In this document: positions 1-9,751 of the stretch, one piece after another
How the letters are laid out: each line of letters opens with the position of its first letter
Position numbering within the stretch: the first letter of the stretch is position 1
Assembly (NCBI RefSeq): GCF_028765575.1
Contig: NZ_JARACO010000007.1
Coordinates: 1 to 64,000 of the forward strand
Source: Aliivibrio sp. S3MY1
Lineage (GTDB): Bacteria > Pseudomonadota > Gammaproteobacteria > Enterobacterales > Vibrionaceae
Direction: 5' to 3'
DNA: 64,000 nucleotides
The notes under the pieces: generated by a model
What the model was told of the DNA's origin: nothing
What the model saw: the letters and a program-made list of their open reading frames with translations, nothing else
The model's database searches: none
Translations under genes and position numbers: made by a program

Positions 1-53
1 GTCCCTACTTATATTGAGGGCTTTATTTTCTGGTTAAATCACTCGCAAATCGG

Positions 54-59
54 TATAAT
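54..59 (+). promoter_or_regulatory. possible -10 element for ygiQ
   Basis: A perfect TATAAT lies 27 bases before the ygiQ start codon. The hexamer 17 bases upstream (TGGTTA) is a poor -35 match, so this is a plausible but unproven promoter. The ribosome binding site GAGGTG follows, 7 bases before the ATG. Confidence 0.35.
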
Positions 60-86
60 TCGGCCTCCAAATTCTGAGGTGAACTA

Positions 87-2495
87 ATGCACAACGTAAC
101 TCCAATAAACGAATACCCGAAATTCTGGGCAGAATGCTATGGAACAGCCCCTTTCTTTCCTACTTCGCGTAAAGAAATGGACCAACTTGGTTGGGATAGC
201 TGCGACATTATCATTGTAACTGGGGATGCGTACGTGGATCACCCAAGTTTTGGTATGGCGATCATCGGACGTTTGCTAGAAGCTCAAGGCTTTCGCGTTG
301 GTATTATTGCTCAGCCAAAATGGGACAATAAAGACGAATTCATGGCTCTTGGTCAACCAAATCTATTTTTTGGTATTACTGCGGGTAACATGGATTCAAT
401 GATCAACCGTTATACCTCAGATAAAAAACTTCGCCATGATGATGCTTATACCCCAAACAATGAAGGTGGGAAGCGTCCTGATCGTGCTGTACTAGTATAT
501 TCTCAACGTTGTCGTGAAGCCTTTAAAGACACCCCTATCGTATTAGGTGGTATTGAGGCAAGCCTTCGCCGTCTAGCGCATTATGACTACTGGTCAGATA
601 AAGTGCGTCGCTCAGTATTGTTTGATGCAAAAGGTGACATTCTTCTATTTGGTAATGCCGAACGTGCTTTAGTCGAAGTAGCTCATCGTCTTGCCAATGG
701 CGAAGATGTAAAAACAATGACTAATATCCGCGGTACCGCGGTGAATTTACCAGCAGAACCTGAAGGGTTTAAAATCATTGACTCTTCTCGTATTGAAAAG
801 CCAAGCAAAGCGGTCTTTGTTCCAATCAATCCATACGCAACCGAAGAGCAGTGTGAAACCAACAAAGCTGAAGTAAAAGAAGAGCAGCCACAAGTTATTA
901 CGGTTCGTGCTTCTAGTCACGATTCAAAAACAACAGCGATTCGTATTCCACCGTATGAAAAACTAAACGGTGACCGTATTCTTTATGCTCACGCTAGTCG
1001 TATTATGCATTTAGAAACCAATCCGTACTCTGGCCGAGCATTAATTCAGCGTCATGGTGATCGTGAGCTATGGGTAAACCAAGCGCCGATTCCTCTAACA
1101 ACCGAAGAGATGGATTTTGTATTTGATCTGCCTTATGCACGTGTACCACACCCGATGTATGGCAAAGCAAAGATCCCTGCGTATGACATGATCAAAACAT
1201 CAGTTAACATTATGCGTGGCTGTTTTGGTGGGTGTTCATTCTGTAGTATTACAGAGCACGAAGGTCGTATTATTCAGAACCGCTCTAAAGAATCTATTAT
1301 TAGTGAATTAGAAGAAATTCGCGACAAAGTTCCTGGATTTACCGGCACAATTTCAGATCTTGGTGGCCCAACAGCGAACATGTATCGTTTAGGGTGTTCT
1401 ATACCTAAAGCCGAAGCAACCTGTCGTCGTCCTTCATGTGTTTTCCCTAAGATCTGTGACAAGTTAAATACTGATCACGTACATACGATTGATTTGTACC
1501 GTGAAGCTCGTAAAGTTAAAGGCGTTAAGAAAGTATTAATTGCCTCTGGTGTTCGTTACGATTTAGCGATTGAGTCTCCAGAATACGTACGTGAGTTAGT
1601 CACCCACCACGTTGGCGGCTATTTGAAGATTGCCCCTGAGCATACCGAAAAAGGCCCATTAGATTTAATGATGAAGCCAGGTATGGGAACGTACGATCGC
1701 TTCAAGTCTATGTTTGAAAAATACAGCCAAGAAGCCGGTAAGAAGCAATATCTTATCCCTTACTTTATCTCTGCTCATCCGGGTACAGAAGATGAAGATA
1801 TGCTAAACCTAGCGATGTGGCTGAAGAAAAACAACCTTGAGTGTGATCAGGTTCAGAACTTCTACCCATCACCAATGTGTAATGCTACCTCAATGTATTA
1901 CTCAGAAACAAACCCACTGAAACGCGTGAAATATAAAAAACGTGAAGATGTGACGGTAGCTAAAGGTGAGCGTCAACGTCGACTACATAAAGGCTTATTG
2001 CGTTATCACGATCCTAAAAACTGGAAGATGATCCGTGAAGCACTAACAGAGATGGGCAAAAAACACCTTATTGGTGATAAGCCACACTGTTTAGTACCTG
2101 AAGACGATATCGATACACAAACACCTGCTGAACGTCGTCAAACAGGACGTCACGGTGCGAAACGTTTTGCAACTAAGCATACTCAAGCACAGTTTGATGG
2201 TGACCCACGTAATAGTAATAATCGTGGTGGTCAAAATAAGAATAATCGCAACGCTAAGCCTAGCTCTCAAGGTCAAAACCGTAATGGTAACGGTGGAAAA
2301 CCAGCAGGACACGCGAGCTCGGATAAGCCAGCATCAAGCGGACAGAAGAATGGCGTTCGTAATGGTTATTCAAATAATAAACCAAGTGGCAATGGTAAAC
2401 CTAAAGCGACTGGTGGTAACAAGCCTACGGGTAATAAACCAAGCGCGAATAAGCCAAGCGGTACTGGCGCTAAACGTAAACCAAAGCATCGTTAA
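87..2495 (+). CDS. ygiQ: YgiQ family radical SAM protein
   Basis: Large radical SAM enzyme of the YgiQ/UPF0313 family, which has no settled substrate. The cluster-binding motif CX3CX2C is seen at Cys379, Cys383 and Cys386 (GCFGGCSFC), so a [4Fe-4S] cluster and S-adenosylmethionine cleavage are expected. The N-terminal half has the family's opening Trp-rich and [11 protein letters not shown] segments. At 802 residues it is longer than E. coli YgiQ (about 740). The excess is a C-terminal tail of roughly 110 residues rich in Asn, Gly, Lys and Pro, with repeated NKPSG-like units and a basic end (KRKPKHR), probably disordered. The start follows a good GAGGTG ribosome site. It converges on tyrS across a shared terminator. 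The family call is secure and the function unknown. Confidence 0.93.
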   Translation: MHNVTPINEYPKFWAECYGTAPFFPTSRKEMDQLGWDSCDIIIVTGDAYVDHPSFGMAIIGRLLEAQGFRVGIIAQPKWDNKDEFMALGQPNLFFGITAGNMDSMINRYTSDKKLRHDDAYTPNNEGGKRPDRAVLVYSQRCREAFKDTPIVLGGIEASLRRLAHYDYWSDKVRRSVLFDAKGDILLFGNAERALVEVAHRLANGEDVKTMTNIRGTAVNLPAEPEGFKIIDSSRIEKPSKAVFVPINPYATEEQCETNKAEVKEEQPQVITVRASSHDSKTTAIRIPPYEKLNGDRILYAHASRIMHLETNPYSGRALIQRHGDRELWVNQAPIPLTTEEMDFVFDLPYARVPHPMYGKAKIPAYDMIKTSVNIMRGCFGGCSFCSITEHEGRIIQNRSKESIISELEEIRDKVPGFTGTISDLGGPTANMYRLGCSIPKAEATCRRPSCVFPKICDKLNTDHVHTIDLYREARKVKGVKKVLIASGVRYDLAIESPEYVRELVTHHVGGYLKIAPEHTEKGPLDLMMKPGMGTYDRFKSMFEKYSQEAGKKQYLIPYFISAHPGTEDEDMLNLAMWLKKNNLECDQVQNFYPSPMCNATSMYYSETNPLKRVKYKKREDVTVAKGERQRRLHKGLLRYHDPKNWKMIREALTEMGKKHLIGDKPHCLVPEDDIDTQTPAERRQTGRHGAKRFATKHTQAQFDGDPRNSNNRGGQNKNNRNAKPSSQGQNRNGNGGKPAGHASSDKPASSGQKNGVRNGYSNNKPSGNGKPKATGGNKPTGNKPSANKPSGTGAKRKPKHR

Positions 2496-2520
2496 GTAAA
2501 TAGAAAAAATTAACAAGCAT

Positions 2521-2553
2521 AAAAAAAGCGAACCAATGCGGTTCGCTTTTTTA
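2521..2553. terminator. bidirectional terminator between ygiQ and tyrS
   Basis: Stem GCGAACC/GGTTCGC with a 5-base loop, flanked by A7 on the left and T6 on the right, so it can end both the rightward ygiQ and the leftward tyrS transcripts. Confidence 0.9.
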
Positions 2554-2612
2554 TTGTCTGAATATAAAGTAATGAAACAGAGTTATCGACTCCACTCCAT
2601 TGCTTATTTATT

Positions 2613-3893
2613 CTATTTCCAAACGTATAAGTTAAACAGTTTTTTACCACGTTTGATTACGCTGTATTTACCGAATAATGCGTCTTCTTTCTTAAGAACA
2701 ACTTCAGAATCAGCAACTTTTTCGCCGTTTACTGAAACCGCACCATTACCAATAAATTCACGCGCCATCTTATTCGATTTTGCTAGTTCAGATTGAGTCA
2801 GTACTTCAACGATAGTTTGCTCAGAAGCGTCAAGCTCAGTCGTTGGCAAGCCATCTTGCGCTAACTGTGCTAAATCAGTTTCAGTTAGTGATGCGAGATC
2901 ACCAGAGAACAATGCTTCTGTAATACGGATAGAAGAAGCTAAGCCTTCCTCACCGTGAACCAAACGAGTCACTTCTTTAGCAAGTACGCCTTGACCAGCA
3001 GGACGGCCTTGAACACTCTTGTCACTTTCTTCAATTGCCGCAATTTCGTCTACAGATAGGAAAGTGAAGAAACGTAGGAAGTTATATACGTCAGCATCCG
3101 CAGTACCCAACCAGAATTGGTAGAAAGCGTATGGTGATGTTTTGCTTGGGTCTAACCAAATCGTACCTGATTCAGTTTTACCAAATTTAGTACCATCTGA
3201 TTTAGTTACTAGCGGTAACGTTAAACCAAATACTTTATTACGGTTCATACGACGAGTTAGATCGATACCACCAGTGATGTTACCCCACTGATCAGAACCA
3301 CCAATTTGAAGCGTACATTCTTTTGCTTTGTTTAGCGCAGCAAAGTCATACGATTGAAGTAGCATGTAGCTGAACTCAGTAAATGAGATACCAGAACCTT
3401 CACGGTCGATACGTTGTTTTACTGATTCTTTTTGAATCATTGCATTTACGCTGAAATGCTTACCGATATCACGCATGAATTCGATTACATTGATTTCACC
3501 AATCCAATCTAGATTATTCACCACTTCTGCGCCATTTTTCTCTTCTGTAAACTCAACAAAAGCAGAAACTTGAGCACGGATTTTATTAACCCAATCACCA
3601 ACAACGTCAGAGGTGTTCAATTGACGCTCTGCCGCTTTAAAGCTTGGATCACCAATTAAGCCAGTAGCGCCGCCAACAAGTGCTAATGGCTTATGGCCCG
3701 CTTGTTGAAAACGCTTAAGTACTAGTAAAGGAACTAGGCTACCAATGTGTAGGCTGTCTGCTGTCGGATCGAAACCACAATAGAGAGTACGACAGTCAGT
3801 TGAAAGGTGCTCAGCTAATTCTTCGTCTGCTGTGCACTGTGCAATAAGCCCACGAGCTTTTAAATCCTGCAATAATTCATTTGTTGCTGTCAT
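2613..3893 (-). CDS. tyrS: tyrosyl-tRNA synthetase
   Basis: Class I aminoacyl-tRNA synthetase that charges tRNA-Tyr with tyrosine in the cytoplasm. The HIGH-type motif is HIGS at residues 49-52 and the KMSKS-type loop is KFGKT at 236-240, the form typical of bacterial TyrRS. The tyrosine pocket segment GGSDQWGN is at 198-205. A C-terminal S4-like RNA-binding domain covers about 357-420. The length of 426 residues matches the E. coli enzyme (424). It appears to be a single-gene unit converging on ygiQ. Vibrionaceae can carry two tyrS paralogues; this is the E. coli-like form. No T-box or other leader is visible. Confidence 0.97.
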   Translation of the reverse strand: MTATNELLQDLKARGLIAQCTADEELAEHLSTDCRTLYCGFDPTADSLHIGSLVPLLVLKRFQQAGHKPLALVGGATGLIGDPSFKAAERQLNTSDVVGDWVNKIRAQVSAFVEFTEEKNGAEVVNNLDWIGEINVIEFMRDIGKHFSVNAMIQKESVKQRIDREGSGISFTEFSYMLLQSYDFAALNKAKECTLQIGGSDQWGNITGGIDLTRRMNRNKVFGLTLPLVTKSDGTKFGKTESGTIWLDPSKTSPYAFYQFWLGTADADVYNFLRFFTFLSVDEIAAIEESDKSVQGRPAGQGVLAKEVTRLVHGEEGLASSIRITEALFSGDLASLTETDLAQLAQDGLPTTELDASEQTIVEVLTQSELAKSNKMAREFIGNGAVSVNGEKVADSEVVLKKEDALFGKYSVIKRGKKLFNLYVWK

Positions 3894-4251
3894 AGATAAC
3901 CTACTTGTACTCTAAATTTCGGTATAAAAAAGAAGATTCGATTTTACACATTTACCCGCTAAATAACAGGCTTTGTAAGTAAAAAGCCACTTTGAACTAA
4001 TATCTATTTCATCTCGCCATTTGATTAAAAACTTTCTCGTTACAATTGTTTTCAATTTTAAGGAAGAAAAGTTCAAAAATTGACCTTAATTTAACGTCAA
4101 GAATTGTAATTCTGTGATGCTTAACTCAAACAAAAACAATGCTAATTTTCACCTCTTGAATCTGCTAAGTGTGCCCATATTTATTTAGTAGGTGTTGCTA
4201 AAATGCAGTCTACTTAGTTGCTATTTCTTTCTGTCTTGCTAAGGAAAAAGA
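3894..4251. other. intergenic region between divergent tyrS and relV
   Basis: A 358-base A+T-rich stretch between two outward-facing genes, so it should hold both promoters. An AAGGAA ribosome site lies just before relV. A short palindrome AGAATTGTAATTCT lies near 4102. No small gene, tRNA or clear operator is evident, and no promoter could be assigned with confidence. Confidence 0.5.
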
Positions 4252-5022
4252 ATGAAAAAGTTTGCCCGTGCCGCAGTCCTAATGGTTTTAGTATTTGGAC
4301 GTCCTCAAGCACAAGCTTCCTCATTAATTGAGTTTATTGAACCTGATTATCAAGAAGCAAACCAATCAGAGATCGATCATCAACATGTCCTTCATAGCCT
4401 AAATGGTCTACTTTCGATCCAAAGTTGGAACCATTTCTCACATCAACCTTATGATGATTTTGATATTTTAAATTCTAAGGCTCATCAAGCTCAGAGAGAA
4501 TTAGAAAATATCTGCAAAGAGACCGCATTAATGTCAAATGCTCAGCCTCAATTTGCAGGTGTAAAAAGTACCGATCGAGCTTTATTAAAGATTGAACAAG
4601 AATTAAATGGTCAGGTAAATAAATTAACCGATATGGCAAGAGCTACAGTGGTTGCCGATTCAATACCTGATTTAGTAACGGCTTATGAATCAATAAATAG
4701 AGAAACAACCGTACTGAGTGTCACTAACCGTTTTGCAAAGCCAGCTAAATCAGGCTATCGAGATATTAAGTTGTTGGTAGAGCTACCAAAAACAAAATTA
4801 GTGGCGGAAATACAACTGCACTTAAAAGAGATTGCAACGGTTAAAAATGGAGCAGAACATAAACTGTACGAAGAAATTCAAAATATCGAGCGTTTAACCC
4901 TGATTGAAAATAGAGAGTTCACTGAATTTGAGCAAGCTCGCATTGCTAAATTAAGAGTGTTATCTCAATCACTGTATGAAAATGCTTGGCAGGCCTATTT
5001 ACCGACCCAAGCGCGAGCGTAA
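4252..5022 (+). CDS. relV: RelV-like small (p)ppGpp synthetase (RelA/SpoT-fold)
   Basis: A 256-residue protein with a RelA/SpoT nucleotidyltransferase core at about 100-215 and no hydrolase, TGS or ACT domain, as in the small alarmone synthetase RelV of Vibrio. Expected catalytic residues are visible: Lys105 in VKSTDRALLKI, Asp127 and Arg130 in TDMARATV, GYRDI at 168-172 and Glu186 in AEIQLHL. As I recall, residues K107, D129, R132 and E188 were found important in V. cholerae RelV, which fits with a constant offset of two. Oddly, residues 1-23 look like a Sec signal (KK, hydrophobic core, AQA-S cleavage-like site), although a (p)ppGpp synthetase should act in the cytoplasm. It is a single gene with an AAGGAA ribosome site and a terminator after it. 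Family sure; the exact relV name is likely. Confidence 0.82.
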   Translation: MKKFARAAVLMVLVFGRPQAQASSLIEFIEPDYQEANQSEIDHQHVLHSLNGLLSIQSWNHFSHQPYDDFDILNSKAHQAQRELENICKETALMSNAQPQFAGVKSTDRALLKIEQELNGQVNKLTDMARATVVADSIPDLVTAYESINRETTVLSVTNRFAKPAKSGYRDIKLLVELPKTKLVAEIQLHLKEIATVKNGAEHKLYEEIQNIERLTLIENREFTEFEQARIAKLRVLSQSLYENAWQAYLPTQARA

Positions 5023-5073
5023 ATAACGTCTTTCTTTTAATCTATTGATTATAGAATTACCATATCAAAAACT

Positions 5074-5110
5074 AAAAAGAGCAACCAATAACCTATTGAT
5101 TGCTCTTTTC
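5074..5110. terminator. bidirectional terminator between relV and ynhF-like gene
   Basis: AAAAAGAGCAA pairs with TTGCTCTTTT around a loop containing a short CAATA/TATTG stem. A-runs and T-runs flank both sides, so it serves the two converging genes. Confidence 0.8.
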
Positions 5111-5139
5111 TTTTTATCTGATTTTGCTTATTTTGTATT

Positions 5140-5229
5140 TCACGCCATCAAAGCCAAACTTCCAAAAAAAGCTAATCCTGAAAAAACAGCTACCGTTGTA
5201 ATGAGCGCAAATTTAAAATCACTGTCCAT
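5140..5229 (-). CDS. ynhF: YnhF-like small membrane protein (29 aa)
   Basis: A 29-codon frame reads MDSDFKFALITTVAV, then a hydrophobic stretch ending GSLALMA. It has a strong ribosome site (AAGGAG, 6 bases before the ATG). It closely resembles E. coli YnhF (MSTDLKFSLVTTI...) in length, charged N-terminus, the K-F-x-L-x-T-T segment and one transmembrane helix. Inner-membrane location is inferred from residues 7-28. Function is unknown in the family. It converges on relV across a shared terminator and diverges from the GST-family gene. It is too short for usual gene finders, and a longer open frame on the opposite strand here (5045-5266) has no support. Confidence 0.8.
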   Translation of the reverse strand: MDSDFKFALITTVAVFSGLAFFGSLALMA

Positions 5230-5413
5230 AACGACTCCTTGTTATTGTGGTGTAACAAAAAATTAACACTACTTTGAGTTATCTTCAAGGAATCAAAAGA
5301 AGTGCCTCGTCAAGTTGGTATTGATATCACAATGTCAGCATAATAAAGCTAACATCAGCATCAAATTGACCATTTTGTGACTAAATACAAATTAATAAAT
5401 TTAGAAGGTAAAA

Positions 5414-6040
5414 ATGACCATTCTCTATTCATTTCGTCGCTGCCCTTACGCTATGCGCGCACGGCTTGGGCTTGCTCTTTCTGAAAAGTCGGTACAGCTT
5501 CGTGAAATTATATTGAAACATAAACCCGAAGCAATGATACAGGCATCCCCTAAAGGTACTGTTCCTGTCTTAATTGAAAAAGATGGACATGTAATAGATG
5601 AAAGCTTAGATATCATGAAATGGGCTTTAGAAGGCTCACAGCTATTAAATTCAGCAACGAATTCCATGCATTTATTAATAAAAGAAAATGATGAGGTATT
5701 TAAAGGATGGTTGGATAAGTACAAATACGCTGATCGCTACCCTGACTATTCAGAAGTTTACTATCGTGAGCAAGGTGAGATATTTTTAGAGAAACTAGAA
5801 CGACAGTTAACTAATTCAAATCGATTATTTAGTGATGAATACAGTTTTGCTGATTTGGCTATTCTTCCTTTTATTCGCCAGTTTGCGTTTGTGGACATTG
5901 ATTGGTTTACCCAAAGTAAATATCAACATGTACGTGATTGGCTTACGGCTTTCATTGATTCAGAACTATTTCTCTCAATTATGAAGAAATACCCGACTTG
6001 GCTAGAATCAAATCAAGAGATTACGTTTCCTGAAAAATAA
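5414..6040 (+). CDS. glutathione S-transferase family protein
   Basis: A 208-residue protein with an N-terminal thioredoxin-fold GST domain (about 1-75) opening with YSFRRCPYAMRARLGLAL, where Cys8 and Pro9 sit at the active-site turn. The TVPVL element with its cis-proline is at about 49-53 and DES at 62-64, the usual glutathione-binding region. Residues 90-200 form the helical C-terminal domain. The Cys-Pro start is like the omega/glutaredoxin-2-like branch rather than classical Tyr/Ser GSTs, so thiol transfer or deglutathionylation is possible but unproven. It stands alone, divergent from the ynhF-like gene and convergent with ptsG. The AGAAGG ribosome site supports the start. Confidence 0.85.
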   Translation: MTILYSFRRCPYAMRARLGLALSEKSVQLREIILKHKPEAMIQASPKGTVPVLIEKDGHVIDESLDIMKWALEGSQLLNSATNSMHLLIKENDEVFKGWLDKYKYADRYPDYSEVYYREQGEIFLEKLERQLTNSNRLFSDEYSFADLAILPFIRQFAFVDIDWFTQSKYQHVRDWLTAFIDSELFLSIMKKYPTWLESNQEITFPEK

Positions 6041-6075
6041 CTCCGTTATTTTATATTTACTCAACTCAGAAAAAC

Positions 6076-6104
6076 AAAAAAGGAGACTCGAAAGTCTCCT
6101 TTTA
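6076..6104. terminator. bidirectional terminator after GST gene and ptsG
   Basis: Perfect stem AAGGAGACT/AGTCTCCTT with a CGAA tetraloop and A/T runs on both sides. Confidence 0.9.
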
Positions 6105-6127
6105 TTAGTCATCGATAGCATCGATAA

Positions 6128-7558
6128 TTAGTTATGAGTAATCCACTCATTCATATCTGTTTTCAAGTTATCAGACTTAGTACCGAAGATAGCCTGAACA
6201 CCAGAGCCTGCAACAACAACACCTGCAGCACCAAGTTGTTTCAGTTTGTCTTGATTAACCGCTTCAACACTTGCTACAGAAACACGTAGACGAGTAATAC
6301 AAGCATCAAGGTTTGTGATGTTCTCTTTACCACCAAATGCAGCAACTAACTCACCAGCTAACTCAGAACCTGTTACAGCAGGACCTGCATTTTCATCTTC
6401 ATCTTCACGACCTGGAGTCTTAAGGTTCATCGCTTTAATTACAAAGCGGAATACGATGTAGTAAACAACGGCATAAACAAGACCAAGACCAACAAGAAGA
6501 AGCATATTCTCTGCACGTGGAGATTGAACTACAAAGTCAATGAAACCATTTGAGAACGTGTGACCGTGAACCACACCTAGTGCGTTAGTTAGCATGTATG
6601 CAGCACCAGCAAGTACTGCGTGGATAGCATAAAGAACTGGAGCAACAAATAGGAATGCGAATTCAATCGGTTCTGTGATACCTGTAAGGAATGAAGTTAA
6701 CGCAGCAGATGCCATGATACCCATTACTTTAGCGCGGTTTTCAGGTTTCGCTGAATGTGCAATTGCGATTGCAGCAGCAGGAAGACCGAACATTTTAAAT
6801 AAATAACCACCAGCAAGTTGACCGAAACCGTTACCTGTAGCGCGAGAGGCGTCATCAGCAGTAAGGAAACAAGTCATGATACCATTTACTTGCTCACCAG
6901 CATTGTTCACACAAGAACCTGCTTCGTAGAAGAATGGGACGTTCCAGATATGGTGAAGGCCAAAAGGAATAAGAGAACGTTCGATCACACCGTAGATACC
7001 AAACGCCATTACTGGGTTTTGGTTTGCAGCCCAATCAGAGAATGCCGCAATTGCGCCACCGATTGGAGGCCAAATTACAGAAAGAACTAAGCCTAGAGCG
7101 ATAGAGACAAAACCAGTTACGATTGGCACCGCACGCTTACCAGCGAAGAAGCCTAAGTATTCTGGAAGTTGAATACGGTAGAACTTGTTGAATGCCCAAC
7201 CAGCAACACCACCAGCAAGGATACCACCAAGAACACCAGTCTCAATACCATCAACACCCATTACTGTTGCCATCACTTTAAGTGTAGCAACCATGATGCC
7301 GTAACCAACAACAGCTGCTAGACCAGCAACACCATCATTGTTTGTAAAACCAAGCGCAGTACCTACAGCAAATAGCAGAGCCATTTGACCGAATACTGAA
7401 CCACCAGCTTGTTCCATTAAGTGAGAAACCACTTCAGGAAGGAAGCTAAAGTTGGCTGCACCAACCCCTAAAAGAATACCAGCTACTGGAAGAACTGATA
7501 CAGGCAACATAAGTGCCTTACCAACTTTCTGTAGATTGGCAAAAAGGTGTTTAAACAT
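6128..7558 (-). CDS. ptsG: PTS glucose-specific EIICB component
   Basis: Inner-membrane glucose permease of the phosphotransferase system. It imports glucose and phosphorylates it to glucose-6-phosphate using phosphate from EIIA-Glc. The EIIC domain (about 1-385) is a series of hydrophobic segments and includes the sugar-site region GITEPIEF. A charged linker (GREDEDEN) joins it to the EIIB domain (about 400-476), whose phosphorylated cysteine is Cys420 in [10 protein letters not shown]. The length of 476 residues equals the E. coli protein (477). In E. coli ptsG also follows the holB-ycfH block, as here. A 'TTTGCTCCTA' stretch just upstream gives an AGGAGC ribosome site. No SgrS-type sRNA gene was recognised nearby. 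Confidence 0.96.
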   Translation of the reverse strand: MFKHLFANLQKVGKALMLPVSVLPVAGILLGVGAANFSFLPEVVSHLMEQAGGSVFGQMALLFAVGTALGFTNNDGVAGLAAVVGYGIMVATLKVMATVMGVDGIETGVLGGILAGGVAGWAFNKFYRIQLPEYLGFFAGKRAVPIVTGFVSIALGLVLSVIWPPIGGAIAAFSDWAANQNPVMAFGIYGVIERSLIPFGLHHIWNVPFFYEAGSCVNNAGEQVNGIMTCFLTADDASRATGNGFGQLAGGYLFKMFGLPAAAIAIAHSAKPENRAKVMGIMASAALTSFLTGITEPIEFAFLFVAPVLYAIHAVLAGAAYMLTNALGVVHGHTFSNGFIDFVVQSPRAENMLLLVGLGLVYAVVYYIVFRFVIKAMNLKTPGREDEDENAGPAVTGSELAGELVAAFGGKENITNLDACITRLRVSVASVEAVNQDKLKQLGAAGVVVAGSGVQAIFGTKSDNLKTDMNEWITHN

Positions 7559-7953
7559 GTTTTGCTCCTAATAATTATAAATACAATTGAAACCCTCAAG
7601 ACCTACTAGTGAATTACGGCAATATCCCCCTTGCCTAATGTAATTAACATAATGGTAAGTAGTCGTGTATCCAATCAAACTGCCGCTAAATATAGACCTA
7701 TGTAAAAACACTTTCTAGCATGTTTTCATTTAATGTTTTAAAACCCTGCAGTGATCACAAAAGCAAGGCGTAGTAAAAGTGATAAAAAAAATACAACTTA
7801 AACATAAAGCAATGATTTATATAAAAAATAATCAAAAACACTAGAAAATGAAATGTTATTTTTAGCAACAAAAATAGATAGTGTAAATAAACGGCTGCCG
7901 CAATCGATTACTTATTAAAATGAGTAACAAAAACCTGCAGAAAGTCAATTTAA
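7559..7953. other. ptsG upstream region
   Basis: About 395 A+T-rich bases between tatD's terminator and ptsG. It must hold the ptsG promoter and leader. A half-palindrome TGTGATCAC near 7748-7757 resembles part of a CRP site but lacks a good second arm. No open frame with a ribosome site was found. Confidence 0.45.
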
Positions 7954-7983
7954 TAAAAAAAGAGAGGCATACGCCTCTCTTTT
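7954..7983. terminator. terminator after tatD
   Basis: Stem AAAAGAGAGGC/GCCTCTCTTTT with a 4-base loop. On the minus strand a T7 run follows, ending the long yceD-to-tatD block before ptsG. Confidence 0.9.
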
Positions 7984-8007
7984 GCCTGTTTTATCAGCAA
8001 ATTCAAA

Positions 8008-8778
8008 TTATTTGTTCAAAAAAAGTTTTTTGAAGTTATTGGTGGTTACTTGAGCAACTTCTTCAAATGATTTCCCTTTTAATAAACCAATATACTCAGC
8101 AACATCCCTTACATAAGCAGGTTGGTTCTCTTTTCCTCGAAATGGAACTGGGGCTAAATAAGGAGAATCCGTTTCTACTAATAGGCGTTCTAAAGGTAAG
8201 CGGCGAACCACATCTTTCAATTCAGCGGCTTTATTAAACGTTACAATTCCTGATATAGAAATGTAAAAACCTAAATCCATCGCCGCTTCTGCAAATTTCC
8301 AATCCTCAGTAAAGCAGTGTATTACACCACCACATTTATCCGCTTGACCATTTTTTAAAATAGCTAAGGTGTCTTCTCGAGCTTGCCTTGTATGAATAAT
8401 TAATGGTTTATTATACTCAACCGCAACTTCTACTTGCTGCTCAAATAAATCACGTTGACGAGGAGCACTTTCTGGTTGATAAAAATAATCTAAACCCGTT
8501 TCACCTATCGCAATAACACGCTCATTTGCTGCATATTGACGAAAAATAGCCAAATCAAACTCAGAATCAACATCTAAAGGGTGGATCCCACAAGAGGCAT
8601 GAACTTCAGGGTGATCCTTAATTATTTCCATCATATTTGGAAAAGCAGCCAAGGTTACCCCTACAGTAAGAAACTGCTCTACTCCACGCTGTTTGGCTTT
8701 TTCAAGCACATCTGCAACGCTAGTATGTAGATCACTGTAATTTAATTTGTCTAAGTGACAGTGTGAATCAATTAACAC
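8008..8778 (-). CDS. ycfH: TatD family metal-dependent DNase (YcfH-like)
   Basis: TatD/YcfH-type TIM-barrel hydrolase with two divalent metal ions; family members act as 3'-5' exonucleases or deoxyribonucleases. Metal ligands are visible in the opening IDSHCHLD, in IGETGLDYF, in IIHTRQA, in VIHCFTE and in the late LLVETDSPYLAP. The GTG at 8778 is chosen because GGAG lies 6 bases upstream and it follows the holB stop almost directly. A TTG 21 bases further up would add seven residues inside holB and has no ribosome site. The resulting 256 residues are close to E. coli YcfH (265). It is the last gene of the fab-pabC-mltG-tmk-holB series, as in E. coli. Confidence 0.92.
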   Translation of the reverse strand: MLIDSHCHLDKLNYSDLHTSVADVLEKAKQRGVEQFLTVGVTLAAFPNMMEIIKDHPEVHASCGIHPLDVDSEFDLAIFRQYAANERVIAIGETGLDYFYQPESAPRQRDLFEQQVEVAVEYNKPLIIHTRQAREDTLAILKNGQADKCGGVIHCFTEDWKFAEAAMDLGFYISISGIVTFNKAAELKDVVRRLPLERLLVETDSPYLAPVPFRGKENQPAYVRDVAEYIGLLKGKSFEEVAQVTTNNFKKLFLNK

Positions 8779-8779
8779 A

Positions 8780-9751
8780 TTACTCTCCGATAAACTCAAA
8801 TAACCATTGAGTTAATAATAATTCTTTATTTAGCCCTGGATGAGCATTCAACTGTTGTCTCAGCTCATTCAAGCTTAAATATTGCTTATAAACTATATTA
8901 GCTGGGATACTTTTTGCTAAACGCTCAATACTCTCTTGCTCATCACAGTGAACCCAACCGGTAACCACGCCTAATTGTCGCTTTTGAATATCGGACAATA
9001 AGTAGCTTAACCAACAAAGAGCTTCATCTTCTAGCTTAATTAAGCTTTTAACGACATCAGAAGTGGCACAAAAAGAAGATCCCACACAGGTGCTAAAATG
9101 AGAAAGAAGCTGTTGGTGACTCGCTTGTTTCTTATCTTGATAAAAGCTTTTAACGGCTAATGGTAAATAATTATTCAAGCCTATTGATTGTGGACTGACG
9201 GTCAGGTTTTCGGTCTCAGCTAACCATTCAGCAATCACTTGCGCATTAATCTCTGGTTGTAACCATACTTGGCAACGACTACGAATTGTTGGTAACAAAT
9301 GGTGCGCTGAATTGGCTAACAGTACAAATTGACAATTCTTAGGTGGCGCTTCTAGTGTCTTAAGCAATGCATTGGCTGCAGACTCTGTCATTTTCTCAGC
9401 AGGCTCAATAATGATCATTCGTTTAGCATTAAACTGTGATGACTCTAATGCCCACGAATTACACTGACGGATCTGGTCAACCGAAATAGATTTCCCTTCA
9501 ACTTCAGGTCTAACCCAATGCAGATCAGGATGGTTTCCCGACTCAACCAAACCACAACTATGACAAAAGCCACAAGGCTCGGTTCCTTGTGTTAAACACA
9601 GTAAGGTATCAGAAAAATACTGAACGAGAACATCTCTACCGGTTCCATTCGGCATCGCACACAAGATGGCATGAGGCAATCGATCTGTTGCTATCAATTG
9701 CTGCCATTGCTGCCAAACACCTTGCTGCCAAGGATATAATTTAGTTGCCAT
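8780..9751 (-). CDS. holB: DNA polymerase III delta' subunit
   Basis: Subunit of the clamp loader that places the beta clamp on primed DNA. The N-terminal AAA-like domain carries the zinc module cysteines at 52, 60, 63 and 66 (CGFCHSCG). The nucleotide-binding loop is degenerate (NGTGRDVL rather than GxxxxGKT), as expected because delta' does not hydrolyse ATP. A Ser-Arg-Cys motif (TIRSRCQVW) that serves as the arginine finger region is near 178-185. Its 323 residues compare with 334 in E. coli. The start overlaps the tmk end by 11 bases, and its stop abuts the tatD start, indicating translational coupling in one transcript. Confidence 0.94.
   Translation of the reverse strand: MATKLYPWQQGVWQQWQQLIATDRLPHAILCAMPNGTGRDVLVQYFSDTLLCLTQGTEPCGFCHSCGLVESGNHPDLHWVRPEVEGKSISVDQIRQCNSWALESSQFNAKRMIIIEPAEKMTESAANALLKTLEAPPKNCQFVLLANSAHHLLPTIRSRCQVWLQPEINAQVIAEWLAETENLTVSPQSIGLNNYLPLAVKSFYQDKKQASHQQLLSHFSTCVGSSFCATSDVVKSLIKLEDEALCWLSYLLSDIQKRQLGVVTGWVHCDEQESIERLAKSIPANIVYKQYLSLNELRQQLNAHPGLNKELLLTQWLFEFIGE

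Noticed and set aside
5045-5266. 73-codon plus-strand frame after relV
   Set aside because: It runs through a bidirectional terminator and is antisense to the better-supported 29-codon YnhF-like gene. It has no ribosome site.
6818-7090. 90-codon plus-strand frame inside ptsG
   Set aside because: Antisense to a certain gene, no ribosome site, no recognised domain.
7740-7765. possible CRP site (TGTGATCAC) upstream of ptsG
   Set aside because: Only one good half-site is present; the second arm does not match TCACA at the right spacing.
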